Source of the DNA: Omphiscola glabra
Taxonomy: Eukaryota > Mollusca > Gastropoda > Lymnaeidae
Assembly: GCA_964017045.1 (NCBI GenBank)
Contig: OZ024807.1
Span: 11,353,893 to 11,417,892, forward strand
Direction of reading: 5' to 3'
Length of the DNA stretch: 64,000 bases
Both the position numbers and the translations under genes were made by a program. The notes below the pieces were generated by a model. It saw nothing but the letters and a program-made list of their open reading frames with translations, did not search any database and was not told the DNA's origin. Shown one piece after another: positions 1-12,200 of the stretch (position 1 is its first letter; each line of letters opens with the position of its first letter).

Positions 1-253
1 ACGGACCGGACGTTCCGGGTGGCGTGGCTCCGACCTCCGCCATGGATGCCCTCCAGAACGTTCCACTTTTCCGCGTGTAAATATTCCAACTGCGAGTTCC
101 AGGGCCGTGATATCAGCGAGCAGACTGACCTGGTCGTCGTGTACGTGGTTGGCCTTGAGGAGAACTACTCACCGCCCAGGAGATGGCCCCATCAACTCTA
201 CGCTGCTTTCACGTGCGAGTCACCGCATCACACATATGCTAGTTTCCTGCGAA
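1..253 (+). CDS. Gene A exon (first in window), N-terminal GT10 domain
   Basis: Open from base 1 in frame 1. It ends at a GTAAGA donor (254-259) in phase 1, exactly as in gene B. It encodes the WLRPPPW, SNCEFQG, RWPHQLY and ESPHHT blocks. The ATG/GTG codons inside are not starts: homology to gene B runs past the window edge. Confidence 0.88.
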
Positions 254-3200
254 GTAAGATTTTTTCTCAATGTAACATGCAGCATTTTTTAGCAGGGTAA
301 ACTATATTTTTTTTTATTTAAGGCACAAAAATGTTTTTAAAAAGTAGAAATTTTATCTTGCTGGGCAATTTAGATATCTAATTGGTTTTTTTTTTTGGTA
401 ATAATTTAATGGAAATGTTGCCTGACAAAAAAACTTAGTTGCTCATTTAAGCTGATATTTTTGCAGTTTCACCCGGAAATCTTTTAAGGGTTTTGAAAAT
501 GAAGGATCTTAAATTGAAGCGAATCAATTATATTTAATTACAAGTGACATATCTTCACCAGCCTTATGTACAATTCATATTGTCGATAGGTATGCGTTTG
601 TTTATATAAACATTTTTAATTTCTGGTTTGGTTTGGGTATTGGTCTTCGAATTGACTTCTCCAGCCACTGCATGCCCATAGATGAATTATTTTGTCTATT
701 ATCTAGTTTGTTACAGTAACAATGAATAAACTATACTCACAGCTGAGTTTTTAACGAAATTTTAATCTATTGAAACTTGGCTGGTTATTTATTTTACCAA
801 ATTTGAATGTGCTAACAACTTTGATGGGTTTATTGATTTTACAATATATACTAAAAAAAACCTTTTTGAGTTTTGATTTTCCCATAGATACTATACTTGC
901 TTTTGTGGTGTTGATTTTCCCCATATATACTAAAATATTTTGGCTTCTTTATTTTCACATAATGTATACTAAAATGTGTGTTTTGAAATTTCGAATCGAC
1001 ATAGAAGCTAAATGCAATTGCACTTTAATACGTTTCATTAAAACCCTGGGAGCTTAACAAAAGAGGCGCCGAGTTTTAAAAAAAAATAGTATTTTTTTTT
1101 TGCTATTAATTTATTTGAAATGTTACTTAAATTGTTTTTTAAAAATGTAACTATATTTTTTTTTCTTTTTGAAATTGAAGTAATAGCCTTATCCGTATTC
1201 ACACATACAGTCCTAATCTGAAAACCTAATGTTACCACTGAAAACCTAATGTTACCACTGAAAACCTAATGTTACCACTGAAAACCTAATGTTACCATTG
1301 AAAACCTAATGTTACCACTGAAAACCTAATGTTACCATTGAAAACCTAATGTTACCACTGAAAACCTAATGTTACCACTGAAAACCTAATGTTACCATTG
1401 AAAACCTAATGTTACCACTGAAAACCTAATGTTACCATTGAAAACCTAATGTTACCACTGAAAACCTAATGTTACCATTGAAAACCTAATGTTACCACTG
1501 AAAACCTAATGTTACCACTGAAAACCAAATGTTACCATTGAACTTAATGTTATTACTGAAAACCAAATGTTACCAGTGAAAACCTAATGTTACCACTGAA
1601 AACCTAATGTTACCATTAAAAACCTAATGTTACCACTGAAAACCTAATGTTACCACTGAAAACCTAATGTTACCACTGAAAACCTAATGTTACCCCTGAC
1701 AACCTAATGTTACCACTGAAAACCTAATGTTACCACTGAAAACTTAATGTTACCCGTGACAACCTAATGTTACCACTGAAAACCCAATGTTACCATTGAA
1801 AACCTAATGTTACCACTGAAAACCTAATGTTACCATTGAAAACCTAATGTTACCACTGAAAACCTAATGTTACCACTGAAAACCTAATGTTACCATTGAA
1901 AACCTAATGTTACCACTGAAAACCTAATGTTACCATTGAAAACCTAATGTTACCACTGAAAACCTAATGTTACCATTGAAAACCTAATGTTACCACTGAA
2001 AACCTAATGTTACCATTGAAAACCTAATGTTACCATTGAAAACCTAATGTTACCACTGAAAACCAAATGTTACCATTGAACTTAATGTTATTACTGAAAA
2101 CCAAATGTTACCAGTGAAAACCTAATGTTACCACTGAAAACCTAATGTTACCATTAAAAACCTAATGTTACCACTGAAAACCTAATGTTACCACTGAAAA
2201 CCTAATGTTACCACTGAAAACCTAATGTTACCCCTGACAACCTAATGTTACCACTGAAAACCTAATGTTACCACTGAAAACTTAATGTTTCCCCCTGAAA
2301 ACCTAATGTTACTCGTGGTAGACAAGACTTAGAGATTCCGAGTAGCTAACGTTGAATCGGCTGTCACCAAATGGTGCGGCATTCAATGGAAACGGAAGAG
2401 TTCAAATATCAGTTTTCGACTCACTCCCCAGAATCATCTTCTGTGTGGAACTACGCCTTTAACATGACCCTCACATACAGGACCGACGCAGATATATTTG
2501 TGCCCTACGGCAGGCTCAAGTTTGAGCCCAAGCCACTGAAAGACAGGCCAGACTATTGTAAGTAATTTTTTTAATGCACAACTGGTCCACCATTCCCATC
2601 TTTATAGATAAATTTTTATCTTTACGTTACCCAAACTACATAAAACATTTACCAAAAAAAAAAAATTGCTCCCCACGCTCTCCATCCAAAAAATGTCTAC
2701 TCTCTCCCACCAAAACCCTTAAATTGTCCCTTAACTCTCTCCACTTACCACCCCCTTCTCATTTCAACAAACCCTCAATCGGCCCGTCCCCCCCCCCCCC
2801 CCCCCACATCCCTATATCACACATCGCAAAAACAGCAAAATCCTGACTCGACCTTTCCAGACAGTTTTCAGTCTGGAAGGTTTGACCCCTATTATACACC
2901 TGGCATAAAAAAAGGCGGGAAAACCCACAAAGGTGAGACGCTCATCAACCAAAAGCAAGCATGTACATGTCGCTAAAACGTTGTCTGGTACAGGCGACTC
3001 GTAGCTTGAGAACCAGACAGCGTCTTTGGGAACTATGCGTGCATCTGTGTAACCGCGGGAACCTTGCTTTAGATATTGACTTTTGGTGTGCTGACTTGCG
3101 ATGTGTTGTTTTGTTTTTGTTTTTACTGAGTCCGCCACAATATAAATTTGAGGTCACATTCTTTTGATCTAAACGCAACATGCCACGAAGGCCTAGTTTT

Positions 3201-6200
3201 CGATTAACGTGGACTGGTCTTGGACTCACCGAATTATTCGATGGAATGTTTTGAATTTTTCGTAATAAAATTTTGTTGAAAGACTAGCCAGAAAGGACTC
3301 TTAGGAATAATTAATTTTTTTATGAACGTTTTATTCTCGTTATTTTCTTCCACCCTTAAGATAAGCCGCATTGAATGACTGAGATAAGCCACGTTGTATG
3401 ACTAAGATTAGCCGCATTGCATGACTAAGATAAGCCACGTTGTATGACTAAGATTAGCCGCATTGCATGACTAAGATAAGCCACGTTGTATGACTAAGAT
3501 AAGCCACGTTGTATGACTAAGATAAGTCACGTTGTATGACTAAGATAAGCCGCATTGTATGACTAAGATTAGCCGCATTGCATGACTAAGATAAGCCACG
3601 TTGTATGACTAAGATTAGCCGCATTGCATGACTAAGATAAGCCACGTTGTATGACTAAGATAAGCCACGTTGTATGACTAAGATAAGTCACGTTGTATGA
3701 CTAAGATAAGCCGCATTGTATGACTAAGATAAGCCGCATTGTATGACTAAGATAAGCCTCATTGTATGACTAAGATAAGCAGCATTGTATGACTAAGATA
3801 AGCAGCATTGTATGACTAAGATAAGCAGCATTGTATGACTAAGATAAGCAGCATTGTATGACTAAGATACGCCGCATTGTATGACTAAGATAAGCCGCAT
3901 TGTACGACTAAGATAGCTGCATTGTATGACTAAGACAAGCCACGTTGTATGATTAAGATAAGCCACGTCGTATGACTATGATAAGTTGGATATCATGACT
4001 AAGATAAGCCGCGTTGTATGACTATGATAAGTTGGATATCATGACTAAGATAAGCCACGTTGTATGACTAAGATAAGCCGCATTGTATGACTAAGATAAG
4101 CCACGTTGTATGACTAAGATAAGTCACGTTGTATGACTAAGATAAGCCGCATTGTATGACTAAGATAAGCCGCATTGTATGACTAAGATAAGCCTCATTG
4201 TATGACTAAGATAAGCAGCATTGTATGACTAAGATAAGCAGCATTGTATGACTAAGATAAGCAGCATTGTATGACTAAGATAAGCAGCATTGTATGACTA
4301 AGATACGCCGCATTGTATGACTAAGATAAGCCGCATTGTACGACTAAGATAGCTGCATTGTATGACTAAGACAAGCCACGTTGTATGATTAAGATAAGCC
4401 ACGTCGTATGACTATGATAAGTTGGATATCATGACTAAGATAAGCCGCGTTGTATGACTATGATAAGTTGGATATCATGACTAAGATAAGCCACGTTGTA
4501 TGACTAAGATAAGCCGCATTGTATGACTAAGATAAGCCACGTTGTATGACTAAGATAAGCCTTGTCGTATGACTATGATAAGTTTGATTACATAGCTAAG
4601 ATAAGCCATATTGTATGACTAATATAAGATGTATTAAATGACTAAGATAAGCCGCGTTGTATGACTAAGATAAGTTGTATTACATGACTAAGATAAGCCG
4701 CGTTGTATGACTATGATAAGTTGGATTACATGACTAAGATAAGCCACGTTGTATGACTAAGATAAGCCGCGTTGTATGACTAAGATAAGTTGTATTACAT
4801 GACTAAGATAAGCCGCGTTGTATGACTATGATAAGTTGGATTACATGACTAAGGTAAACCGCGTTGTATGACTATGATAAGGTCGATTACATGACTAAGA
4901 TAAGTCACGTTGTATGACTAAGATAAGCCGCGTTGTATGACTAAGATATGTTGGATTACATGACTAAGATAAGCCACGTTGTATGACTATGATAAGTTGG
5001 ATTACATGACTAAGATAAGTTGTATTACATGACTAAGATAAGCCGAGTTGTATGACTATGATAAGTTGGAATACATGACTAAGATAAGCAACGTTGTATG
5101 ACTAAGATAGGCCGCGTTGTATGACTAAGATAAGTTGGATTACATGGCTAAGATAAGACGCTTTTCATTGCTCAGATAAGCCGAAGTGCATGACTTAGAT
5201 AAGCCCATTTCAAGGCTAAGATAAACCGCTTTAAGTGACTAAGATAAGCCATATTGCATGACTATGATAAGTTGCATAAATTGTCCAAGATAAGTTGCGC
5301 TAAATTGCTGATATAAGCTGCATCTCGTGTTTCCGATTAGCTGTCTATTTAAACTATTTTAAAGCTTTACTGCAGTCCAACTCTTTTATAATTAGTTAAT
5401 TCAGATTAGCTGCATTACATGGACAATTTAGTTGGAGAGAGTCTTTAGGTTGATTCCGGCTTTCGTGAAGAGTTCAACAATTTTACATTTGCACAAACGG
5501 GCTGAGTTTATGATTAAACACGATGCTCGTTTTTCCATTTTAATACCTGAAAATCAGAGTGACCACTGGCTTTAGGGGGCTTGATTTACCATATGTTGAA
5601 AAACACTGCCCTGCCTCAAACAAGTGCCCGTTTTGTTACGACATACTCTAAGGCAGCGGTTCTCAACCTTTCTAATACCGCGACCCCTTAATACAGTTCT
5701 GCGCGTTGTGGCGACCCCCAACCACAAAATTTATGTTCGTTGCTACTTCATTACTGTAGAGTATATGTGTTTTCCGATGGTCCTAGGCGACCCCTGTGAA
5801 AGGGTCGTTCGACCCCAAAGGGGTCGCGACCCACATGTTGAGAACCGCTGCTCTAAGGAGTTCCACTGATTTAAATTTAGTGGCAATATGACGTTGTTTT
5901 TTTGTTTTTTAAAAGAACCACACCTCGTCTATTGTATTTGCTACCAAACATAAGCAATGTTAGGAGAGGGGCATTTTAGAAATAAATACAAGGTGTCCTA
6001 TAATTTTTGTGAATGTTTCGCATGATTGAAAAGGGCATGTTGCGGTTATAGGGTAGCGACACATGTCCTGTGATATTTTTGGCCGCGTCAACAACTTGTT
6101 TTCATTGGTATGAGACAATTTTTGGTGCGCTTAGTGTAAAATCGGGGTCAAGGTAATTTTTTTCCCTCTATTTTTTTTCCCTCGAGATCTTGCATTTCAT

Positions 6201-9200
6201 AAAAAGTCTTCACGCATGGGTAGACAGGCTTCTTCACGCATGAGTAGACAGGCTTAGACCCAAAGAACCGAACACTTAATTCCGTTATTCAAAAAAAAAA
6301 GTCTGACCAAGAAGCCTTACAAATGGTAATGAAAGTTATAACCAATCACACACCCACACATACATTCACACACTAAGAGCCACAATCACCAACGTGACTT
6401 TAGAAATGCTTACTACTATACAAGCCATTTGTTGGCTCTTCACCTACGAATGAGCGTTTGAAGACGTTGAGACTGTGGCTGATTTAACACATCTTTTTGT
6501 GTGTGTGTGTGTGATGGTAGTAGCGAGCTTATCTTGTCTGGGTTTTGTGGGTGGGGGAGAATAGGTGAAGAATCTCCAGGACCTATCTCTGTATGAAGAC
6601 GTTTCGAAAGTGTGCCCCCACACTGGTGCGGTAAGAACGTTTTTTTGCCATCGTACTTTTGTAGTGCAATCATTAGCTGTAGCTATCTTCGTTTGACAGC
6701 CCTGCGAGATTACCCATGTCTTGCAACGTGGTGGTCATGTTCATTCGTAATTCTAACTGCTGGTTTCAGTTCTTTGATTCCCCACTCGTCCATATGGAGA
6801 GTCTGTCTAAAGAGGACGTATGTCGACATGGTGTCTTCCACACCCTCCCCCCCCCCCCCCGATAGTTGAATACCAAACCTTTGATGACGGTTATCGTTAT
6901 TATTTATTTTATTTTTAAATTGTATTTACTGCCCCGCTAATTCAGTGTTGAAAAAATATATTTAACAAAAACTGGTTTCTGCGACCTCAATTAACACAAA
7001 AAACAAAGATTAATTTCCAACATGCACTGTTCTGTCCAGACGACATCACCAAGAATAAAACCCGTCCTGTGACCTGGTTTGTCAGCAACTGTCGGACGCC
7101 GTCTAAGCGAGAGGAATATGTCAAGGAGATGAAGGTGGGTGATGATCATCTCAGAGGTTTGAACGTTTTATACGTCTCGGATACAATTCAATACAATGCA
7201 CTACATAAAGCCAGGCAATAACTTAATAACACACACACACCCACCCACACACACCCACACACACACACAAACACACATGAAAATGATCCTTTAACACAGT
7301 CGTTCTCAACCTTCCTAACGCCGCGACCATTTCATACAGTTCCTCATGTTGTGTCGACCCCACAGCCACATAATTATTTTCGTTGCTACTGTATAACTGT
7401 AGAGTATATGTTTTTTCAGATGGTCTAAGGCAACCCCCGAGAAAGGGTCGCGCGACCACCAAATGGATCGCAACCCACTGGTTGAGAACGGCTGCTTTAA
7501 CAGATAAATTCGTTAAGAGCCCAAGATAATGTTCCCAACTTCCTATGAATGAAATCATACGTTTTGGTCTTTCGTGTAAGCCTTCATTATCCCTACGCTT
7601 TTGGTGCACCCATTGATGATTTTAACCATATTTACGCCCTGTAATGAATCCCACCTTTGATGCAACTATTTATGAATCCAACCATCTACACATGCATTGA
7701 TAACTCCAACCTCTGAGACAGTTATTGATGCATCCATCCCTTGACACATCCAATAGTAAATACAATTTTCATCTCCCCGAATTCTTGCATTTCCATGGTG
7801 TAAAGTAAAATTCTAAACTTCTTTTGCTTATATTTTCAGCCTTTAGCTTATGGAACGTTATGAATACGAAAATCGCCTAGTAAGATTTTGACTTCAATAC
7901 GATATGGAAGGGCGTATTAGATAATCGAGTAATGTCTAATGTCTTCAAAAAAATAGTTCTTCACCTTTGTCACTGGCGTTGGACCCATGCATCGCTTTCA
8001 TATGAAACAATAAAATGGTGTGAAAATATTTTTAAAATCATAAAAGTGAATACTGCCTTAAACGTCAATGCACGCCCCCTGACTTCAAGATCATAAAAGT
8101 GACAATTCAATTGACATTGTAGATTTATCTAGTAAAAGAAATTTCCATTAAAGTTTAAACATTGTTATAAAAATTTTCATCATCATGTCATTCTGATCGC
8201 GCGAGAATCTGTAATTTGTGGGTCCTTGCTTCACATTATTGTTACCGCCTACTTTTACTTGCGGCCTCAAAATGTTATGACCTTCCTAACGTGTCAGTCT
8301 ACTTCCACACATGTTACGGCCTCGTTGTCTAGGGTCTTTCTCTAGGTCCATTTTAATGACACAATAAGTCCACAAAAGAGTTACACAACTCAATCCTTTA
8401 TTTACTTTATACAAAAATGTAATGCCACATGGCATAAGGAATAACACACGTTTCTCAACAACTTCTTAATAGATCTCTTGTCCTCCCTAACAAATCTCTG
8501 ATCTTCCTAACGCAAAGTCTCTCTATACAACTCTCTACCAATGTCTCTCTCAATCTCCTGACTGCCTAACACACACCCTTAATATACACACTCACTCGTT
8601 TATTAATAACTCCCTCTCAACCAATAACCATTCAGCCACAACAACACAATTCATAATACAACTCATGCACCCAAAAAGTGTTCACACCAACAACAGTGGT
8701 TCTCATATAAATCATGTTCACAACATTCCTCCCCCCTTTCTTTGACATCACTTACAGTAGTGATGTCACAAAAATTAACAAATTCAAATAGCAATCAACA
8801 AAATCATGCACAAATTATATGTAAACGTAAATCTTGGGCCAGATCATGAACTAAACTTACATGATGACCCTCATTAATAATCAGTAGTCAAACATGACTC
8901 ATACAAAATGTGAGCGTGCCAAAATTTTCCCAACCCTAATGTTAGTTAGGTTAGCCTACCAAAGCATTAATATCCAACACATTCATATCAAGTCCCAAGG
9001 GCACACACACCCACTAGCCCAAGTGAGGCAGTTTAGTGTCTGAACACACTACTACTGACATTGTATTCTTACATACAATAGTCATCAGGTAATACATACA
9101 ATATTCATGAAAAATTACATATAATAGTCATGGTACAATACATTCAAAAATACATTCCAAAACAGAAAGGAAAAAAAAATTCGTAAATGCTATGGAGGAG

Positions 9201-12200
9201 AAAAAAAATGTCATCATCAGTTCCCCATGTGGACAGCCATTAATTGTCTAACCTAAAACGAACATTTATGAGGGCGGGACATTCCGCTTGTCAGACGGTT
9301 GCCTGAAAGCGTGCGTATTTTTCCACCAACTCACAAATCCCCTGTAAATTATTACATGCCTCAAAATTCCCGTCACACAGCCAACACAAAAAAGTAACAC
9401 GAATAACATCTCACACAGCACCTCCCCACACCCTATTGCACCCAACTTTTCAAATAATTTATCAAAATAAATTCCACAGGTCCCACCTCCCAACGCATGG
9501 AAAACACTGACCTCCACAACATCATATTTTTCAACAGCAAAAATGTGTCCCCTGAACCCCACATGACAATTTATTATCAATAACATCAGAAACAAGAAGA
9601 TTTTTCTCCCTTACAGCCATATCAGGGAAAAAGCTCTCCTCCTGCAAATAAACACCGTGACCAAACATAACCCAGTTTGTCACAATACTATTGTCTGAGT
9701 CAAACCTGGACTCGACAATCCCACTGTTCTCACACCTGGAGCAAACCGTTTCTTCTAAACTATGAAACTCAGTGCGTGGAGTACGACCCTCGTAGGTCCG
9801 GAGTACGACCCTCGTAGGTCCGGAGTACGACCCTCGTAGGTCCGGAGTACGACCCTCGTAGGTCCGGAGTACGACCCTCGTAGGTCCGGAGTACGACCCT
9901 CGTAGGTCCGGAGTACGACCCTCGTAGGTCCGGAGTACGACCCTCGTAGGTCCGGAGTACGACCCTCGTAGGTCCGGAGTACGACCCTCGTAGGTCCGGA
10001 GTACGACCCTCCTAGGTCCGGAGTACGACCCTCGTAGGTCCGGAGTACGACCCTCGTAGGTCCGGAGTACGACCCTCGTAGGTCCACGTGAAAACGTCCC
10101 CAGTGACTACAATTTTGTTAACTCCACGTCCCCGCACTGGGACCGACCTTGACAAGCTCACCACCTCTACGTCATGATCCCCGGAGCTTGTCCAGGTTCT
10201 GATACCCTGAAAATCAAAACAAATATCTTCTTCCACCACGAAACTCACATTTTCCTCCTCAAAATTCTCCTGCGCACAACTCAATTTCTCCTCCTCCTCA
10301 AAATTCTCCTGCGCACAACTCAATTTCTCCTCCACAAAACTCCAATTTTCTTGCACAAAATTCTCCCTCTCATGCTCAAAACTCAAATTAGCCTCTTCTT
10401 CAAAACTATCCTGCACAATATCAACATGTACAGTTACAAAATCTTGAACTACTGTGTGATCCGTTACATTTACCTCAGCCATACCAGCCAAAAAAAATTC
10501 AGTGTCCCTACTTTCAGTAAAAATAGCGTGACATTCTTCTGTATAACTTATCTCTTCTACCTCTATTCTCCCAGATTCTTTGACCACTTCCCCAGTTTCC
10601 TTACTACCTTCTACGGTGTCTAATTGATACCCCTTTGTTTTTCCCGACTGACCAATTCCCCCTTTAAATTCACTGTTATCTTCAAAATAATCCTCTCCTA
10701 TCCCTAACTGCAAAAACTCTGGCTTATAACCACTTTCCTCAAAATAATCATCCTCTATCCCTAACTGCAAAAATTCCCATTCGTCATTTCGCCTATCATT
10801 GTCCCCTTTTTCCGTTTTATTTTTAGTCTCTGATAAATTCACCCATGAATTACTTTCCCGGCACCATTTAAGTTTATTCTCCTTAACTTTCACTAATTTT
10901 TCCTTAACGTTATTCTCCCTTTCCCTAAGCTCCTGATCTCTCTGTCTCTCAATCTTGTTCAATTCTATACACTCAGCCTCCTGTTTTTTTAATAGATCCA
11001 TTATCCACTTTCTCCTTTCCAGTTATTCTATCTCTCTAACGCGTTCTAGTAATTGTTCTCTAGCTCTCGTTACTAGTTCCTTGGCTCGCTCTTTTGCCCG
11101 TTCCTCTCTATCTGTTCAAGTTTTTGGACATGCTGTCTCTCGCGTTCTTGTTCTTCTAACTCTATCTCGCGTTCCCTTCTCCGTTTTGCACACTCCTCTG
11201 TCTCTCTTTCCAGCTCCCTATCTTTAACGCGTATTCGTTCTTCATACTCTTTTCTTTGTTCTTCTTCTTTCTCATTTAGCCTTCCTTCCATATACTCATA
11301 CATGGCTTCGTCTTTTAACCCCATTAACTCGGCCTCCCCCCTAAGTTTTAATATTAACTCTTCCCTACTCATGTTAAACCCTAATGTCTACAAAAAAATA
11401 ATTCTAAAGCCCTCAATAGCAATTACAAAATTTAAAAAAAAATTCATCAGCATAATACAATAATTCAACATTTATAAACTAAGTTAATTACCCGGTCTTG
11501 AAACTTGATCTTTGGGCACATCAGGACAGCAGACTCAGCAACAGTCACACTCCTTGGCAATGTCAAGTAGGCACAGGAACAGCAGCGTGCGGTACCAGCT
11601 GGACGAAGCAATAGTAACACTACAGGAACAGCAGGTACATGAACTGTCAGGTACAACGATAGCAGGTACAGGAAACGTCAAGTACAGCACAACAGGTACA
11701 AGAAACCCTCAGGTACAGGAAGCATCAGGTGCAACGACAGCAGGTACAGAAAACAGCTACAGCGACATCAGCGGGTTACAGGAAGGCAGGTGCACGAACC
11801 ATCAGTTACAGGAAAAATCAGGCGCAGGAAACATCAGGAACAGGAAACATCAGGAACAGGAAACAGGTACGGAGACAGCAGCGGGTTACTGCACAGCAAG
11901 TGCAAGAACCATCAGGTACAGGAACTGCAGGAATAACAAATATCAGCAACAGGATTACCTCAATTGACGTACTGGTAGGCGGCCTTGCAATGTTACGGTG
12001 TGGTACAGGAACTCACAGGTTTTCGGACGGGCTGGTACAGGGTCTAACAGGTTTTGGACGGGCCCCCAAATGTTACCGCCTACTTTTACTTGCGGCCTCA
12101 AAATGTTATGACCTTCCTAACGTGTCAGTCTACTTCCACACATGTTACGGCCTCGTTGTCTAGGGTCTTTCTCTAGGTCCATTTTAATGACACAATAAGT

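Noticed and set aside
2812..3229. Three overlapping frames of 68-108 codons on both strands
   Set aside because: Within gene A intron 2, overlapping in conflicting frames, no motif.
5540..5620. Possible further hAT end (ATATGTTGAAAAACACTG)
   Set aside because: No matching left terminus or duplication found.
11512..12163. Plus-strand frames of about 150 codons rich in Gln, Gly and Thr
   Set aside because: They lie in the repetitive leader and LTR of the retrotransposon, on the strand opposite to its genes.
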